Shown here: piece after piece, positions 16,322-24,265 of the stretch
How positions within the stretch are numbered: position 1 is the stretch's first letter
Layout: each line of letters starts with the position of its first letter
NCBI RefSeq assembly: GCF_002295065.1
Contig: NZ_NSGG01000002.1
Coordinates: 1 to 64,000, forward strand
DNA from: Mesorhizobium sp. WSM3859
GTDB lineage: Bacteria; Pseudomonadota; Alphaproteobacteria; Rhizobiales; Rhizobiaceae
Length of the DNA: 64,000 nucleotides
Reading direction: 5' to 3'
Translations under genes and position numbers: made by a program
The notes under the pieces: model-generated
The model's input: only the letters and a program-made list of their open reading frames with translations
Told to the model about the DNA's origin: nothing
Database searches by the model: none

Positions 16322-16615
16322 ATGGCTCACTACGTATTGCTGTCGAATTTCACCGACCAGGGTATCAGGACCATCAAGGATACTCAGAAGCGTGCCGAGG
16401 CCTTCAAGGCAATGGCCAGCAAAAGCGGGGTCAAGATTCACACCTTGTTGTGGACGCTGGGCAAGCATGATGTCGTGGCGGTTGCCGAAGCGGAGGACGA
16501 CATCGCCGCGACCGCGCTGAGCCTATCAATCGCATCGATGGGCAACATCAGAACCGAGACCCTGAGGGCGTTCGATACGGCGGATATGGCCAAGATACTG
16601 GCAAAGATGGCCTGA
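16322..16615 (+). CDS. GYD-domain protein
   Basis: This 97-residue protein (MAHYVLLSNFTDQGIRTIKD) matches the GYD family: LTDQGI..IK.T..R, HTLLWTLGKHDVVAVAEAED and the SIASMGNIRTETLRAF block. It follows a GGGAGG ribosome site. GYD proteins are small alpha/beta proteins of unknown function, widespread in rhizobia. The gene stands alone; the 200 bases upstream include an AT-rich stretch that could hold its promoter. Confidence 0.88.
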   Translation: MAHYVLLSNFTDQGIRTIKDTQKRAEAFKAMASKSGVKIHTLLWTLGKHDVVAVAEAEDDIAATALSLSIASMGNIRTETLRAFDTADMAKILAKMA

Positions 16616-16689
16616 CCGTTACTTTACCAACGCACTTGGCGGATCGAAGCCGGCGCCGGGCCGGTGCCCGGCGCGGCCCGCTGACGAAT

Positions 16690-16790
16690 TCATCTCACCC
16701 ATGGCGGAGCAGCTCGGTGTGCAGCTCTTCGCGCGCGACGCTGTCGGTGCGGCTCACCCCTGTCGGCGAGGCCTATGCATCGGGCCTGGC
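16690..16790 (+). pseudogene. Decayed fragment of a GcvA-like LysR gene
   Basis: The stretch is clearly related to 15321-15450 of the LysR gene upstream: CTCACCCATGGCG, then CAGCTCGG, GTGCAGCTCTTC and GTGCGGCTCACCCCTGTCGG are shared. About 33 bases that encode the recognition helix are missing, and frame is lost on either side. It encodes nothing functional. It looks like the relic of a tandem paralogue. Confidence 0.65.
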
Positions 16791-16844
16791 TGACGCGTGG
16801 GCTCAGGAAACCTTCCTTCGGCTCCGCGGTTGATACCGACATCC

Positions 16845-17045
16845 ATGCCGAGACGAAATGGAGAGACGGCCAGACACAGCAAGCGGTCGCGCTCGCGTCC
16901 GCTGAAGGGCGAAGAGACGGAAGTGAAGCACGTCGTCGAGACGCAGGGTCTGTCACCTGCGCAGGCACGGGAACTTGTGCGGCGCTACGGCAACGATTGG
17001 CGCAAGATCGAGGAAGCCGCGAGAACCTACAAGAGCGACGACTAG
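16845..17045 (+). CDS. Small basic protein with a UBA/DUF3606-like helical motif
   Basis: This 66-residue protein from the ATG at 16845 has a basic N-terminus and then TEVKHVVETQGLSPAQAREL VRRYGNDWRKIEEAAR. That C-terminal helical motif recurs in two other products of this window, at 19409-19897 (GISDAQARRLIKAVGRDRPS) and 28873-29196 (GISGDEAQELLDRLGNDRAA). The function is unknown. A start at 16797 would run through the LysR remnant and is less likely. Confidence 0.6.
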   Translation: MPRRNGETARHSKRSRSRPLKGEETEVKHVVETQGLSPAQARELVRRYGNDWRKIEEAARTYKSDD

Positions 17046-17090
17046 CCCCGTGACGGCCTGAAGCAATCGCGATGGCCCGGTTGCCAGGTC

Positions 17091-17375
17091 TCAACCTGAG
17101 CGCAACACACCAGGCTCACCGGCCTCGTCCGTCTCACCGGGTCGCTGTGCTTCCGACACCAGATCCTGGAATTCGATGGTCGTCATCAGATAGCCGGCCT
17201 CGTCGTAGATCTTGGTCACCCAGGATGTCGGGTCCGATCCCGCAGCAATGCCATCGAGCATGGCTTCCTTCGCAGCACGTTTGGCCTCGGCTTTCGCGGT
17301 TTCGAGATTTTCCATCTCGAGTTGGATCGGCGGCCGCGCCGCGGATTCGAGGAACTCAAAGCGGAATTTCGGCAT
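17091..17375 (-). CDS. DUF6894-like small protein
   Basis: From the ATG at 17375 (GGAGAG upstream) the product is 94 residues, MPKFRFEFLESAARPPIQLE, with the helix ENLETAKAEAKRAAKEAM. This order of one beta strand, a spaced polar segment and an Ala/Glu helix is the pattern of the DUF6894 family. The function is unknown. The start overlaps by 20 bases the shifted frame of the DUF768-like gene upstream, so the two were probably one transcription unit. Confidence 0.75.
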   Translation of the reverse strand: MPKFRFEFLESAARPPIQLEMENLETAKAEAKRAAKEAMLDGIAAGSDPTSWVTKIYDEAGYLMTTIEFQDLVSEAQRPGETDEAGEPGVLRSG

Positions 17376-17710
17376 TCGGCTCTCCGTTTCCAGCGCCGGG
17401 CGGCGTAGGCGCAATCGATCCGTGATAATCGCCGCCGCCATCGCGTGGCTCCTCCAGCACGGTCTCGGCGATGTATTGCTTGAGGTCGCCCACTTCCTCG
17501 CTGATCTCATTCAGGCTCTATGCCTTGGCTTTCGGCGTCAGCGATACATTGGTCGGCCAATTCGGCGGCGACAATCTCGGTCGGCATCGGGACCCGAGGT
17601 TCGGCCTTGTGCTCATTGATCCATTCTTCCACGAAACGGGCGGTTTTATTGACGAGCATGTCGGCCTCCGGCGAGGCTTCGGCTACGGGCTGTTCCAGCT
17701 TGATGTCCAT
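17356..17710 (-). pseudogene. DUF768-like gene split by a one-base frameshift
   Basis: The frame from the ATG at 17710 (MDIKLEQPVAEASPEADMLV) contains FVEEWINEHKAE and IADAESQGIEPE, which resembles rhizobial DUF768 proteins, and stops at 17507. The next frame continues without a break in sense as NEISEEVGDLKQYIAETVLE, with coding-like codon use, and ends at 17356. Removing one T after GAGCCTGAA restores EPEEISEEVGDLKQY. The gene is therefore either a recent pseudogene, a sequencing error, or, less likely, a recoding site. Full length would be about 117 residues. Confidence 0.6.
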
Positions 17711-17899
17711 GCAAGACCATCCTTGAATGATTTTCTTCAACGCCGATTGTCGCAAAGGATGCAGCGCTCGATCGAGGTTGAGCGGCGGGGCTGGGATCGG
17801 CGGACGAAGCGCGGTCGGGGCCCGCGCAGGCCCAGCCGGGAACCTGAACCACGGTCGAACATTCTTGCTGTTGGGAAAAACCGACCGCAGGCGAAAGAC

Positions 17900-19240
17900 G
17901 TGAAAGCTGAGGGCTTTAGAGCGCTACTGGCCAGCAAGACACTCGCTGCCGGGCGCAACGCCGGTTATTGGCTCGACATCCTCAAATATGTGGCCGTAGC
18001 TGTCGCCGCCGCCGTTGTCACGCTGGCCGCGGTTAACCTGACCCCGGAGCCCCATGTCATTCGCACGATCGTTTCACACCGTTTCGACGCGGCGGATCCG
18101 CAATTTGTGCAAAGCATGAGCAGCTATTCGCAAGGTCAGATGTTCGAGCGCAACGCCGTGCAGACCCTCGTCAACGGCGACGAAATTTTTCCGGCGATGC
18201 TGCAAGCGATCGGCGCGGCCCGATCCAGCATCGACATGGAAACCTACATTTATTGGTCGGGCTCGGTCGGTTATCAATTCGCCACGGCCCTGGCCGAGAA
18301 GTCCCGCGAAGGCGTCGAGGTTCGAGTGCTGGTCGATTGGCTCGGCAGCCTGCCCTTCGACGAGAACCTCATTCACATCATGACGGGCGCTGGGGTGCGG
18401 TTCCAGCGCTACCGGCCCGTCTACTGGTACACGCTGGACCGGGTGAACAACCGGACGCACCGCAAACTGCTCATCGTGGACGGGCAGGTTGCGTTCACAG
18501 GCGGGGTCGGCATCGCCGACAACTGGCTGGGCGATGCGCGCAATCCGAACGAGTGGCGTGACACCCATTATCGGATTGAAGGGCCTACGGTAGCCGCGTT
18601 CCAGGCAGCCTTCGCCGAGAACTGGCTGGAGACCGTAGGCGAAACACTGCAAGGAGAGAAGTTCTATCCGCCACCCGAACCCGCAGGCGCGCTTAGCACC
18701 CAGTTGGTCCTTTCATCGCAACCGAACGGCTCCGAGGACCTGGAGCTGATGATGCTGGCTGCCATCGCCGCGGCCAAGGATCATCTACGCATCGGCATGG
18801 CCTATTTCGTGCCGGACGAAATCGCGCTGCAGCAGATACTCGACGCCAGGAAGAGAGGCGTGGCCGTCGACGTCATCGTGCCCAATTCGCTGACCGACGT
18901 GCCCATCGTGCGAAAAGGCTCGCGCCACTTCTGGGGAGAATTGCTGGAAGCGGGCGTGCGTATCTACGAGTTTCAGCCGACGATGTATCACCCCAAACTG
19001 CTCATCGTCGACGACGTCTGGGCAAGCTTCGGCTCCACCAACCTGGACGAGCGCTCGTTGCGCCTGAATGACGAAGCCAGCCTCAATGTCTACGGCAGGG
19101 ATTTTGCGCAGACGCAAATCGACTTGTTCAACGAGGACCTGAAACGGTCGCGGCAGATCAGCCTGGCGGAGTGGCAGGCGCGCCCGCTGACCGAGAAAGT
19201 CACCGACTGGCTTGCGAGCAAGCTGCACACCCAGCTCTAG
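17900..19240 (+). CDS. Phospholipase D-superfamily protein (cardiolipin synthase-like)
   Basis: From the GTG at 17900 the product is 446 residues. One membrane segment (YVAVAVAAAVVTLAAVNL) near residue 30 anchors it. Two HKD motifs, HRKLLIVDG and HPKLLIVDD (HxKxxxxD), mark the two halves of the phospholipase D active site. The second is followed by GSTNLDERSLRLNDEA as in cardiolipin synthases. Expected activity is phosphatidyl transfer or phosphodiester cleavage at the inner membrane. An ATG at 17759 is in frame but adds an Arg-rich stretch that looks non-coding. It is divergent from the DUF768-like gene. Confidence 0.9.
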   Translation: MKAEGFRALLASKTLAAGRNAGYWLDILKYVAVAVAAAVVTLAAVNLTPEPHVIRTIVSHRFDAADPQFVQSMSSYSQGQMFERNAVQTLVNGDEIFPAMLQAIGAARSSIDMETYIYWSGSVGYQFATALAEKSREGVEVRVLVDWLGSLPFDENLIHIMTGAGVRFQRYRPVYWYTLDRVNNRTHRKLLIVDGQVAFTGGVGIADNWLGDARNPNEWRDTHYRIEGPTVAAFQAAFAENWLETVGETLQGEKFYPPPEPAGALSTQLVLSSQPNGSEDLELMMLAAIAAAKDHLRIGMAYFVPDEIALQQILDARKRGVAVDVIVPNSLTDVPIVRKGSRHFWGELLEAGVRIYEFQPTMYHPKLLIVDDVWASFGSTNLDERSLRLNDEASLNVYGRDFAQTQIDLFNEDLKRSRQISLAEWQARPLTEKVTDWLASKLHTQL

Positions 19241-19408
19241 GTTCGGCGCGAAGAGTTTCGCGCTACGATTCACCTGGGTTAGGGCGAAATCATCAACAAA
19301 CATGCAGGATGGTCGTGCCTGAACGTTGGGGTTGGCAGGCCCGGTCGGCGGTCGTTGTGTCACGAGCATGTCCGGGCATCCTTTGGGCTGGTGGACGGAG
19401 GAGGAGAC

Positions 19409-19897
19409 ATGCCGATTACGAGACTGTCGAAAGGCGCGTTCCTGCCGGACGAGGTGACCTTTCTTGGCCGCGTCCTTGAAGTCAGCGCCGGCGCCGACGA
19501 AACCGCGGAGCAGCGCGAGCGGCGGGCCTTGCGCATCATCGCGAACTATATGGCGGGGATCACCGACGAGCGGGAACTGGCCGAGCTATCGCGAAGACCG
19601 CTGGCGGATAACGCGCAGCGGAGCGGCCAGGCAAAGCAAGACCGTGATGAAACTTTCGACGGGTTTTCCAGTTCGGTTGTGAGGAGGATCTTCGATATGA
19701 CTGAACCCGGCGAAGGCAGTTCCCCTGGCCGAATTGACGACAAGCAGCTTGTCATTCTGCTTAAGCAAAAAACCGGCATTTCCGATGCGCAAGCCAGGAG
19801 GCTGATAAAGGCCGTCGGACGCGACCGCCCCTCGCTTCTGCGAGAAGCCCGGATCATAAGGGCGCGTGTTCAAACGTCCACGTCAGGGCGCATGTGA
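19409..19897 (+). CDS. Hypothetical protein with C-terminal UBA/DUF3606-like motif
   Basis: This 162-residue protein starts MPITRLSKGAFLPDEVTFLG after a GGAGGAG site. The N-terminal part is helical (RALRIIANYMAGITDERELA) and the C-terminal part reads RIDDKQLVILLKQKTGISDA then QARRLIKAVGRDRPSLLREA, the same motif as in the products at 16845 and 28873. No catalytic residues are visible. It is probably a soluble helical regulator or adaptor, but this is a guess. Confidence 0.75.
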   Translation: MPITRLSKGAFLPDEVTFLGRVLEVSAGADETAEQRERRALRIIANYMAGITDERELAELSRRPLADNAQRSGQAKQDRDETFDGFSSSVVRRIFDMTEPGEGSSPGRIDDKQLVILLKQKTGISDAQARRLIKAVGRDRPSLLREARIIRARVQTSTSGRM

Positions 19898-20044
19898 ACG
19901 GCGGAGTGCGGCGCGTGTTCTCCCGGACTTCGCGACCGTGAAGGCGCTCCGCGGCTTACGGTTTCGCAGACCAGGCCGAAGGCAGCGGCTCGTCCAAGTC
20001 CGCCGACTTGCACGGGGGTGCCGTTTGCGCGATGCTCAACGGTG

Positions 20045-20272
20045 ATGACCACCCAGTATCTGGACCACAAATTGGAATGCCCGTTTTGCGGCGTCATCCG
20101 TTTGAACATTCCAGCCGATGCCCAACCCACAACGCCGATCCATTGCGCCGAGTGCGGCGAATATCTCGGCACGTGGGATGAGCTTCAAACCGACTTCGAG
20201 CAGCAAGGCGGCACGGACGGTGTGTTCCGGCTGGATAAGGGGCGTATCCAAAAGCTCAATTCCAGTGGGTAA
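20045..20272 (+). CDS. Small zinc-ribbon protein
   Basis: This 75-residue protein (MTTQYLDHKLECPFCGVIRL) carries CPFCG and CAECG about 30 residues apart, a CxxC...CxxC zinc ribbon. The remainder is polar and acidic. The ATG at 20045 is used; a GTG lies one codon earlier. The function is unknown. Confidence 0.7.
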   Translation: MTTQYLDHKLECPFCGVIRLNIPADAQPTTPIHCAECGEYLGTWDELQTDFEQQGGTDGVFRLDKGRIQKLNSSG

Positions 20273-20461
20273 GAAGGCCGCCGACGGCGGCCCGGATGCC
20301 GGCTGATCGGCGCGCAGAACATCAGGCTTGAGCAATCGGAGTTGAGCGCATCCGCCAAGTCCTTGACGGTTCAAACTCATAAACCCATATCGCATTCGGC
20401 GCGGGCCGCCGCGGTCCCGCCGCTATCAAACTCAAATTGTTCGTTCGACTTGGAGGATCTT

Positions 20462-20764
20462 ATGAACGATCGGATGTTCGACAGCCCCGTTTTCGTCAAG
20501 AGCGGAAACAGCCTCATCCAGGAAATCGCTTGCCTCGAGGACGCCCTGGAATTCCTCTATGAATGGCCCAAGAACCGGCGCGGGCCGATCTATGAAACGG
20601 CGCTGCGCGCCTGCCAGAGGGCCTTCGACAGCGGCTTTCCGCTGACGGCCGCCAGAGAGGCATTTTGCGGTTTCGCGAAATCCGCCCGAATCCATGAAGA
20701 CGTGAGCACCACCCTGCCCTGGATGATCGGCAAAGGCCGCAAGGGCGGCGGGCTGACCGCCTAG
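20462..20764 (+). CDS. DUF982 protein (first of a tandem pair)
   Basis: This 100-residue protein follows a GGAGG site (MNDRMFDSPVFVKSGNSLIQ). The DUF982 pattern is present: FDSPVFVK.G...I..I.....ALEFL.EWP..RRGP.YE.A..AC..A..G..P...AREAF..FAK.A.I. DUF982 proteins are rhizobial, often in multiple copies, and of unknown function. It is followed 26 bases later by another DUF982 gene. Confidence 0.85.
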   Translation: MNDRMFDSPVFVKSGNSLIQEIACLEDALEFLYEWPKNRRGPIYETALRACQRAFDSGFPLTAAREAFCGFAKSARIHEDVSTTLPWMIGKGRKGGGLTA

Positions 20765-20790
20765 CAGCGCCGCGGATCGAGGAGGTTGCG

Positions 20791-21075
20791 ATGTTCGCCA
20801 AACCGTTCGAAAAACCAATCCGGGTTTGGGTAGGACTTGGATTTCCGCGTCAGTTGAACACCGTCGTGGACGCCTATCAATTCGCCATCGACTGGTGCGG
20901 CAACAGCCCCGAGCAGAAGGCGGCCATCCGTGCCTGCAGGGCTGCGCTCGCCGGGGATGTCGATGCGGAAACAGCGCGGGGCGTTTTCGTCGCCTTCGCG
21001 CGCAAGAAGGACATCCTCATCGAGGATGGCGCCATTCCCCCCATCCTGGGAAGTGCTCACCCAAAACATGCCTGA
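20791..21075 (+). CDS. DUF982 protein (second of a tandem pair)
   Basis: This 94-residue paralogue of the gene before it (MFAKPFEKPIRVWVGLGFPR) has the same order: FEKPI.V......R....V.DAYQFAIDW..NS.E.KAAI.AC.AA..G...ETAR..FV.FA.KK.IL. It has a strong GAGGAGG site and is surely cotranscribed with the first copy. A hairpin terminator follows at 21081-21105. Divergence between the two copies suggests an old duplication. Confidence 0.85.
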   Translation: MFAKPFEKPIRVWVGLGFPRQLNTVVDAYQFAIDWCGNSPEQKAAIRACRAALAGDVDAETARGVFVAFARKKDILIEDGAIPPILGSAHPKHA

Positions 21076-21080
21076 CTTTA

Positions 21081-21105
21081 TGAGGCGGCGGCCAGCGCCG
21101 CCTCA
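21081..21105 (+). terminator. Hairpin after the DUF982 pair
   Basis: Arms TGAGGCGGCG and CGCCGCCTCA (perfect 10 bp, 5-base loop) start five bases after the DUF982 stop. Only a short T-containing tail (CTCGTTTC) follows, so termination may be weak. Confidence 0.55.
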
Positions 21106-21234
21106 CTCGTTTCAGGCGCGATCGCCGGTGGCGAAGCACCCGCGACGATCTTCACATTGTCCCCGAATAGGAACCAGATCGAGGCTGCCGCGTCATAGAG
21201 GCAGAGTCATTGTCGCGGTTCCGGAGTGACGTCG

Positions 21235-22233
21235 ATGGTCAGGTTCCTAGTTGTCGTCGCGGTGGCGCTCGGCATTGCGTGCGGCGTCGCGCAGGCAGCG
21301 AGGCTGGAACCCGATGGCGTCAATCAAGCGCAATTCAGCGAGGGCGAACCCAAAGGCGTCAGCCCCATGCTGCTCAAGGCCCAGGTGCTTCTGGATCGCG
21401 CGCGCTTCTCACCCGGCCTGATCGACGGCCGTCTGTCGCAGAACTTCACCAAGGCGGTCGCGGCCTTCCAGGCGGCGAACGGACTGCCGTCCGACGGCAA
21501 GCTCACGCGGGAAACCTGGGACAAGCTCGCGTCCACTTTTGCCGGTCCGGTGATGAGGAGCTATGAGACGACCGCGAAGGATGCGCGCGGCCCCTTCACA
21601 AGGCGCATCCCCACCCGCATGGAGAGCATGGCGCATCTCAAGCGCCTCGGCTACCGTAACGCGCGGGAGAAGCTGGCCGAGCGGTTCCATATCAGCGAAC
21701 AATTGCTGAGAATGCTCAATCCCAAAGCCGGGTTCAACAAGGCTGGCACGACCCTGGTGGTGCCCGATGTCGGCCGAAACGATCCGCCTTCACAGCTAGC
21801 CAGCGTCGAGATCGACAAGGCATCCCGCCAGGTGCGCGCGCTCGATGCGTCGGGCAAGGCGATCGCCGTCTACCCCGCCTCGATCGGCAGTGAGGAAAAG
21901 CCGGCGCCGAGCGGTGCGGCGGAGGTCAGGCGCGTGGTGCACAATCCGACCTATCACTACAATCCGAAATTCGCCTTCAAGGGGGTGAAGACCAAGCATC
22001 CCTTCACCATCGCCAAGGGACCAAACAATCCCGTCGGATCGGTGTGGATCGACCTCTCGATCGAGAGCTACGGCATCCACGGCACGCCAGACCCGGGCAA
22101 GATCGGCACCACCTTCTCGCATGGCTGCATCCGGATGACCAACTGGGACGCCGAAGACCTTGCCGCGATGGTCAAGCCGGGAACGAAGGTCGACTTCAAG
22201 GACGAGACGGCGCAGGACGGGCAAGCCCAGTGA
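21235..22233 (+). CDS. L,D-transpeptidase with peptidoglycan-binding domain
   Basis: This 332-residue exported protein has a signal peptide (MVRFLVVVAVALGIACGVAQ), a PG_binding_1 helical domain (LLKAQVLLDRARFSPGLIDG), a LysM-like spacer and a YkuD catalytic domain. The active site is the HGTPDP...GTTFSHGCIRM motif with catalytic Cys in SHGCIR. L,D-transpeptidases make 3-3 peptidoglycan cross-links or attach proteins to the wall in the periplasm. The ATG at 21235 has GGAG at good spacing; a GTG three codons upstream is an alternative. Length and domain order are normal for rhizobia. Confidence 0.92.
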   Translation: MVRFLVVVAVALGIACGVAQAARLEPDGVNQAQFSEGEPKGVSPMLLKAQVLLDRARFSPGLIDGRLSQNFTKAVAAFQAANGLPSDGKLTRETWDKLASTFAGPVMRSYETTAKDARGPFTRRIPTRMESMAHLKRLGYRNAREKLAERFHISEQLLRMLNPKAGFNKAGTTLVVPDVGRNDPPSQLASVEIDKASRQVRALDASGKAIAVYPASIGSEEKPAPSGAAEVRRVVHNPTYHYNPKFAFKGVKTKHPFTIAKGPNNPVGSVWIDLSIESYGIHGTPDPGKIGTTFSHGCIRMTNWDAEDLAAMVKPGTKVDFKDETAQDGQAQ

Positions 22234-22274
22234 TTGCCTGCAGCTGATCCCGCCCACCGAAATCAGATGCTACG

Positions 22275-23276
22275 CTATTTCACCTTGATAACGACCTTGC
22301 CTTTCGCACGCCCCGTTTGGACGAAGGCCAATGCATCGCTCGTTTCCTCGAATGGGAATATCCGATCGATCACGGGGCGAATCGTCCCGGATTCGAGCAG
22401 AGGCGTCATCTTGCTCAGCTGATCGCCCTGCGCCCACATGAAAAGAAACGAATATTCGACGCCGGCGCGTTCGGCCTTCTTCCTGATGCCCCGGCTCAAG
22501 GCCCGCATGACCAGATTAAGCACCATGTTCAGGCCCAGCTTCCTGGCGAATTCGGCGTCCGGCGGACCCGAGATCGATATGAGCTTGCCGCCGGGTTTCA
22601 GGACACCCAGCGATTTTTCAAGCGTTTTGGCGTCCTGGCTGTTGATGACGACATCATAGCCCTTCAGAAGCTTCTCGAAGTCGTCTTTCCGGTAATCGAC
22701 CACGATATCGGCGCCAAGGCTCTTCACCAGCGCCGTACTTGCGCCCGCGGTTGTCGCGATCATCGCGCCGAGATGCTTCGCCAGTTGGATGGCGAATGTG
22801 CCCACACCGCCCGACCCCGCCTGGATAAAGACCTTCTGGCCTCTCTTCAGACCGGCCTTTTCGACGAGCACCTGCCAGGCGGTCAGGGCAACGAGCGGAA
22901 TCGAGGCGGCTTCCTCCATGCTGAGATTCTTCGGCTTCAGGGCGACGTCGGCTTCATTGATCGCGATGAACTCGGCGAATGTTCCCACACGGCCGTCGCG
23001 TGGCCGGGCATAGATCTCGTCGCCGGGTTTGAACTTGCGGACTTTCGATCCCACGCGAACGACGATCCCGGCAACGTCGTGCCCCAGGACGAAAGGTGGG
23101 CGGTAGCGTAGAAAGGGTTTGAACTCCCCGTCCCTGATCTTGGCGTCGAGAAGATTCACGCCCGCAGCGTGGATTTCGACCAGGACATCTTCGTCCTGCA
23201 GGGCCGGCGCCGGCACCTCGGCAAGCCGCAGAGCCGCCTTCTTCCCATATTTGTCGACAACAAAGGCTTTCATCAT
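22275..23276 (-). CDS. Medium-chain (quinone/zeta-crystallin-type) oxidoreductase
   Basis: This 333-residue NAD(P)H-dependent oxidoreductase has the N-terminal GroES-like domain (VEIHAAGVNLLDAKIRDGEF, LGHDVAGIVVRVG) and the Rossmann motif AGSGGVGTFAIQLAKHLGA. There is no zinc-binding Cys cluster, consistent with quinone reductase-type activity on reactive carbonyls or quinones. It lies 75 bases downstream of the SDR gene on the same strand, so both may be under the divergent TetR repressor. Confidence 0.9.
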   Translation of the reverse strand: MMKAFVVDKYGKKAALRLAEVPAPALQDEDVLVEIHAAGVNLLDAKIRDGEFKPFLRYRPPFVLGHDVAGIVVRVGSKVRKFKPGDEIYARPRDGRVGTFAEFIAINEADVALKPKNLSMEEAASIPLVALTAWQVLVEKAGLKRGQKVFIQAGSGGVGTFAIQLAKHLGAMIATTAGASTALVKSLGADIVVDYRKDDFEKLLKGYDVVINSQDAKTLEKSLGVLKPGGKLISISGPPDAEFARKLGLNMVLNLVMRALSRGIRKKAERAGVEYSFLFMWAQGDQLSKMTPLLESGTIRPVIDRIFPFEETSDALAFVQTGRAKGKVVIKVK

Positions 23277-23351
23277 ATTCGCTTTCTGAAACGGGTTCTT
23301 GATGTCCGGCAGACCGGATAGGTGCTGGATCCGGCGCGACGCCTGGTCTGT

Positions 23352-24179
23352 TCAGACCGGCAAGCGGAACTGCTTGCGCAAGGCCTTGTCGAACAGTTCG
23401 GCCGGCGCGTAGCGGCGCAGCAGGCTGACTTGCCGCGCCGCCTTGCCGGCCGTATAGCGCCGCTTCGGGCGCCTTTCGGTGGCTACCTTGACAACGACCT
23501 CCGCCACCACCTCCGGCGGGTCCGCCTTGGGCATCACCTCTCGCAGGAGCGCGTCGACGCCAGCCCTGGCCTGATCGTATTCTCTCATCACCGAATCCGG
23601 CTCGATCCCGTTCTGGTCGAACACGGTGCGGACGAATGCCGGTTCGATGACCGACACGCGAATGTTGAAGGCACGAATTTCATGGTCGAGCGATTCCGAA
23701 TAGCCCTCGACGGCGTGCTTGACGGCTGAATAGTGCGCGGAGTACGGCGCGGGGACTACCCCCAGGATCGAGCCGATGTTGATGATGCGGCCGCCGCCTT
23801 GCCGCCGCATCGCCGGCAACACTGCATTCGTCATCCGCAAGACCCCAAACAGGTTTACATCGAACAGGGCCTGAACCTGCTCGATCGACGACTCCTCCGC
23901 GCCGGCCTGCAGTCCGATGCCGGCATTGTTGACCAGCAGGTCGATCCGGCCGGCCTTTGCGAGCACGGTCGAAACGAGTGCGTTGACGGACTCGGCGTCG
24001 GTCACATCGCAGCTCAGCATGGTCACCCGGTCGGGACTGTTGCTTATCGCCCGCCGGCTCGTTCCGAAAACGGTGAACCCCGCCCGCGCCAAGGCCTCGG
24101 CGCTTGCGCGACCAATGCCCGATGATGCGCCGGTCACAATGGCGGTCTTTCCAGAATGTTCGTTCACGTGATGCTCCAA
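23352..24179 (-). CDS. Short-chain dehydrogenase/reductase
   Basis: This 275-residue classical SDR has TGASSGIG, NNAGIG, the catalytic Ser in INIGSILG and the active-site YSAVK. NAD(P)H specificity and substrate cannot be fixed from sequence. It is divergent from a TetR gene; the 86 bases between them hold two ATTATGATCATAAT-type palindromes, so repression by that TetR is likely. The MDR gene follows on the same strand. Such SDR/MDR/TetR sets commonly respond to electrophiles. Confidence 0.92.
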   Translation of the reverse strand: MEHHVNEHSGKTAIVTGASSGIGRASAEALARAGFTVFGTSRRAISNSPDRVTMLSCDVTDAESVNALVSTVLAKAGRIDLLVNNAGIGLQAGAEESSIEQVQALFDVNLFGVLRMTNAVLPAMRRQGGGRIINIGSILGVVPAPYSAHYSAVKHAVEGYSESLDHEIRAFNIRVSVIEPAFVRTVFDQNGIEPDSVMREYDQARAGVDALLREVMPKADPPEVVAEVVVKVATERRPKRRYTAGKAARQVSLLRRYAPAELFDKALRKQFRLPV

Positions 24180-24206
24180 CTCGTCTAGCCTTTTTCCATT
24201 GAATAG

Positions 24207-24239
24207 ATTATGATCATAATATCACATTACGATCATAAT
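24207..24239. promoter_or_regulatory. Twin palindromic operator for the TetR/SDR divergon
   Basis: ATTATGATCATAAT (24207-24220) is a perfect 14-bp palindrome. ATTACGATCATAAT (24226-24239) is the same site with one change. Centres are 19 bp apart, close to two helical turns, in the SDR/TetR promoter region. Confidence 0.75.
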
Positions 24240-24265
24240 GCAATACTCGACTTGAAGGAGAGATC

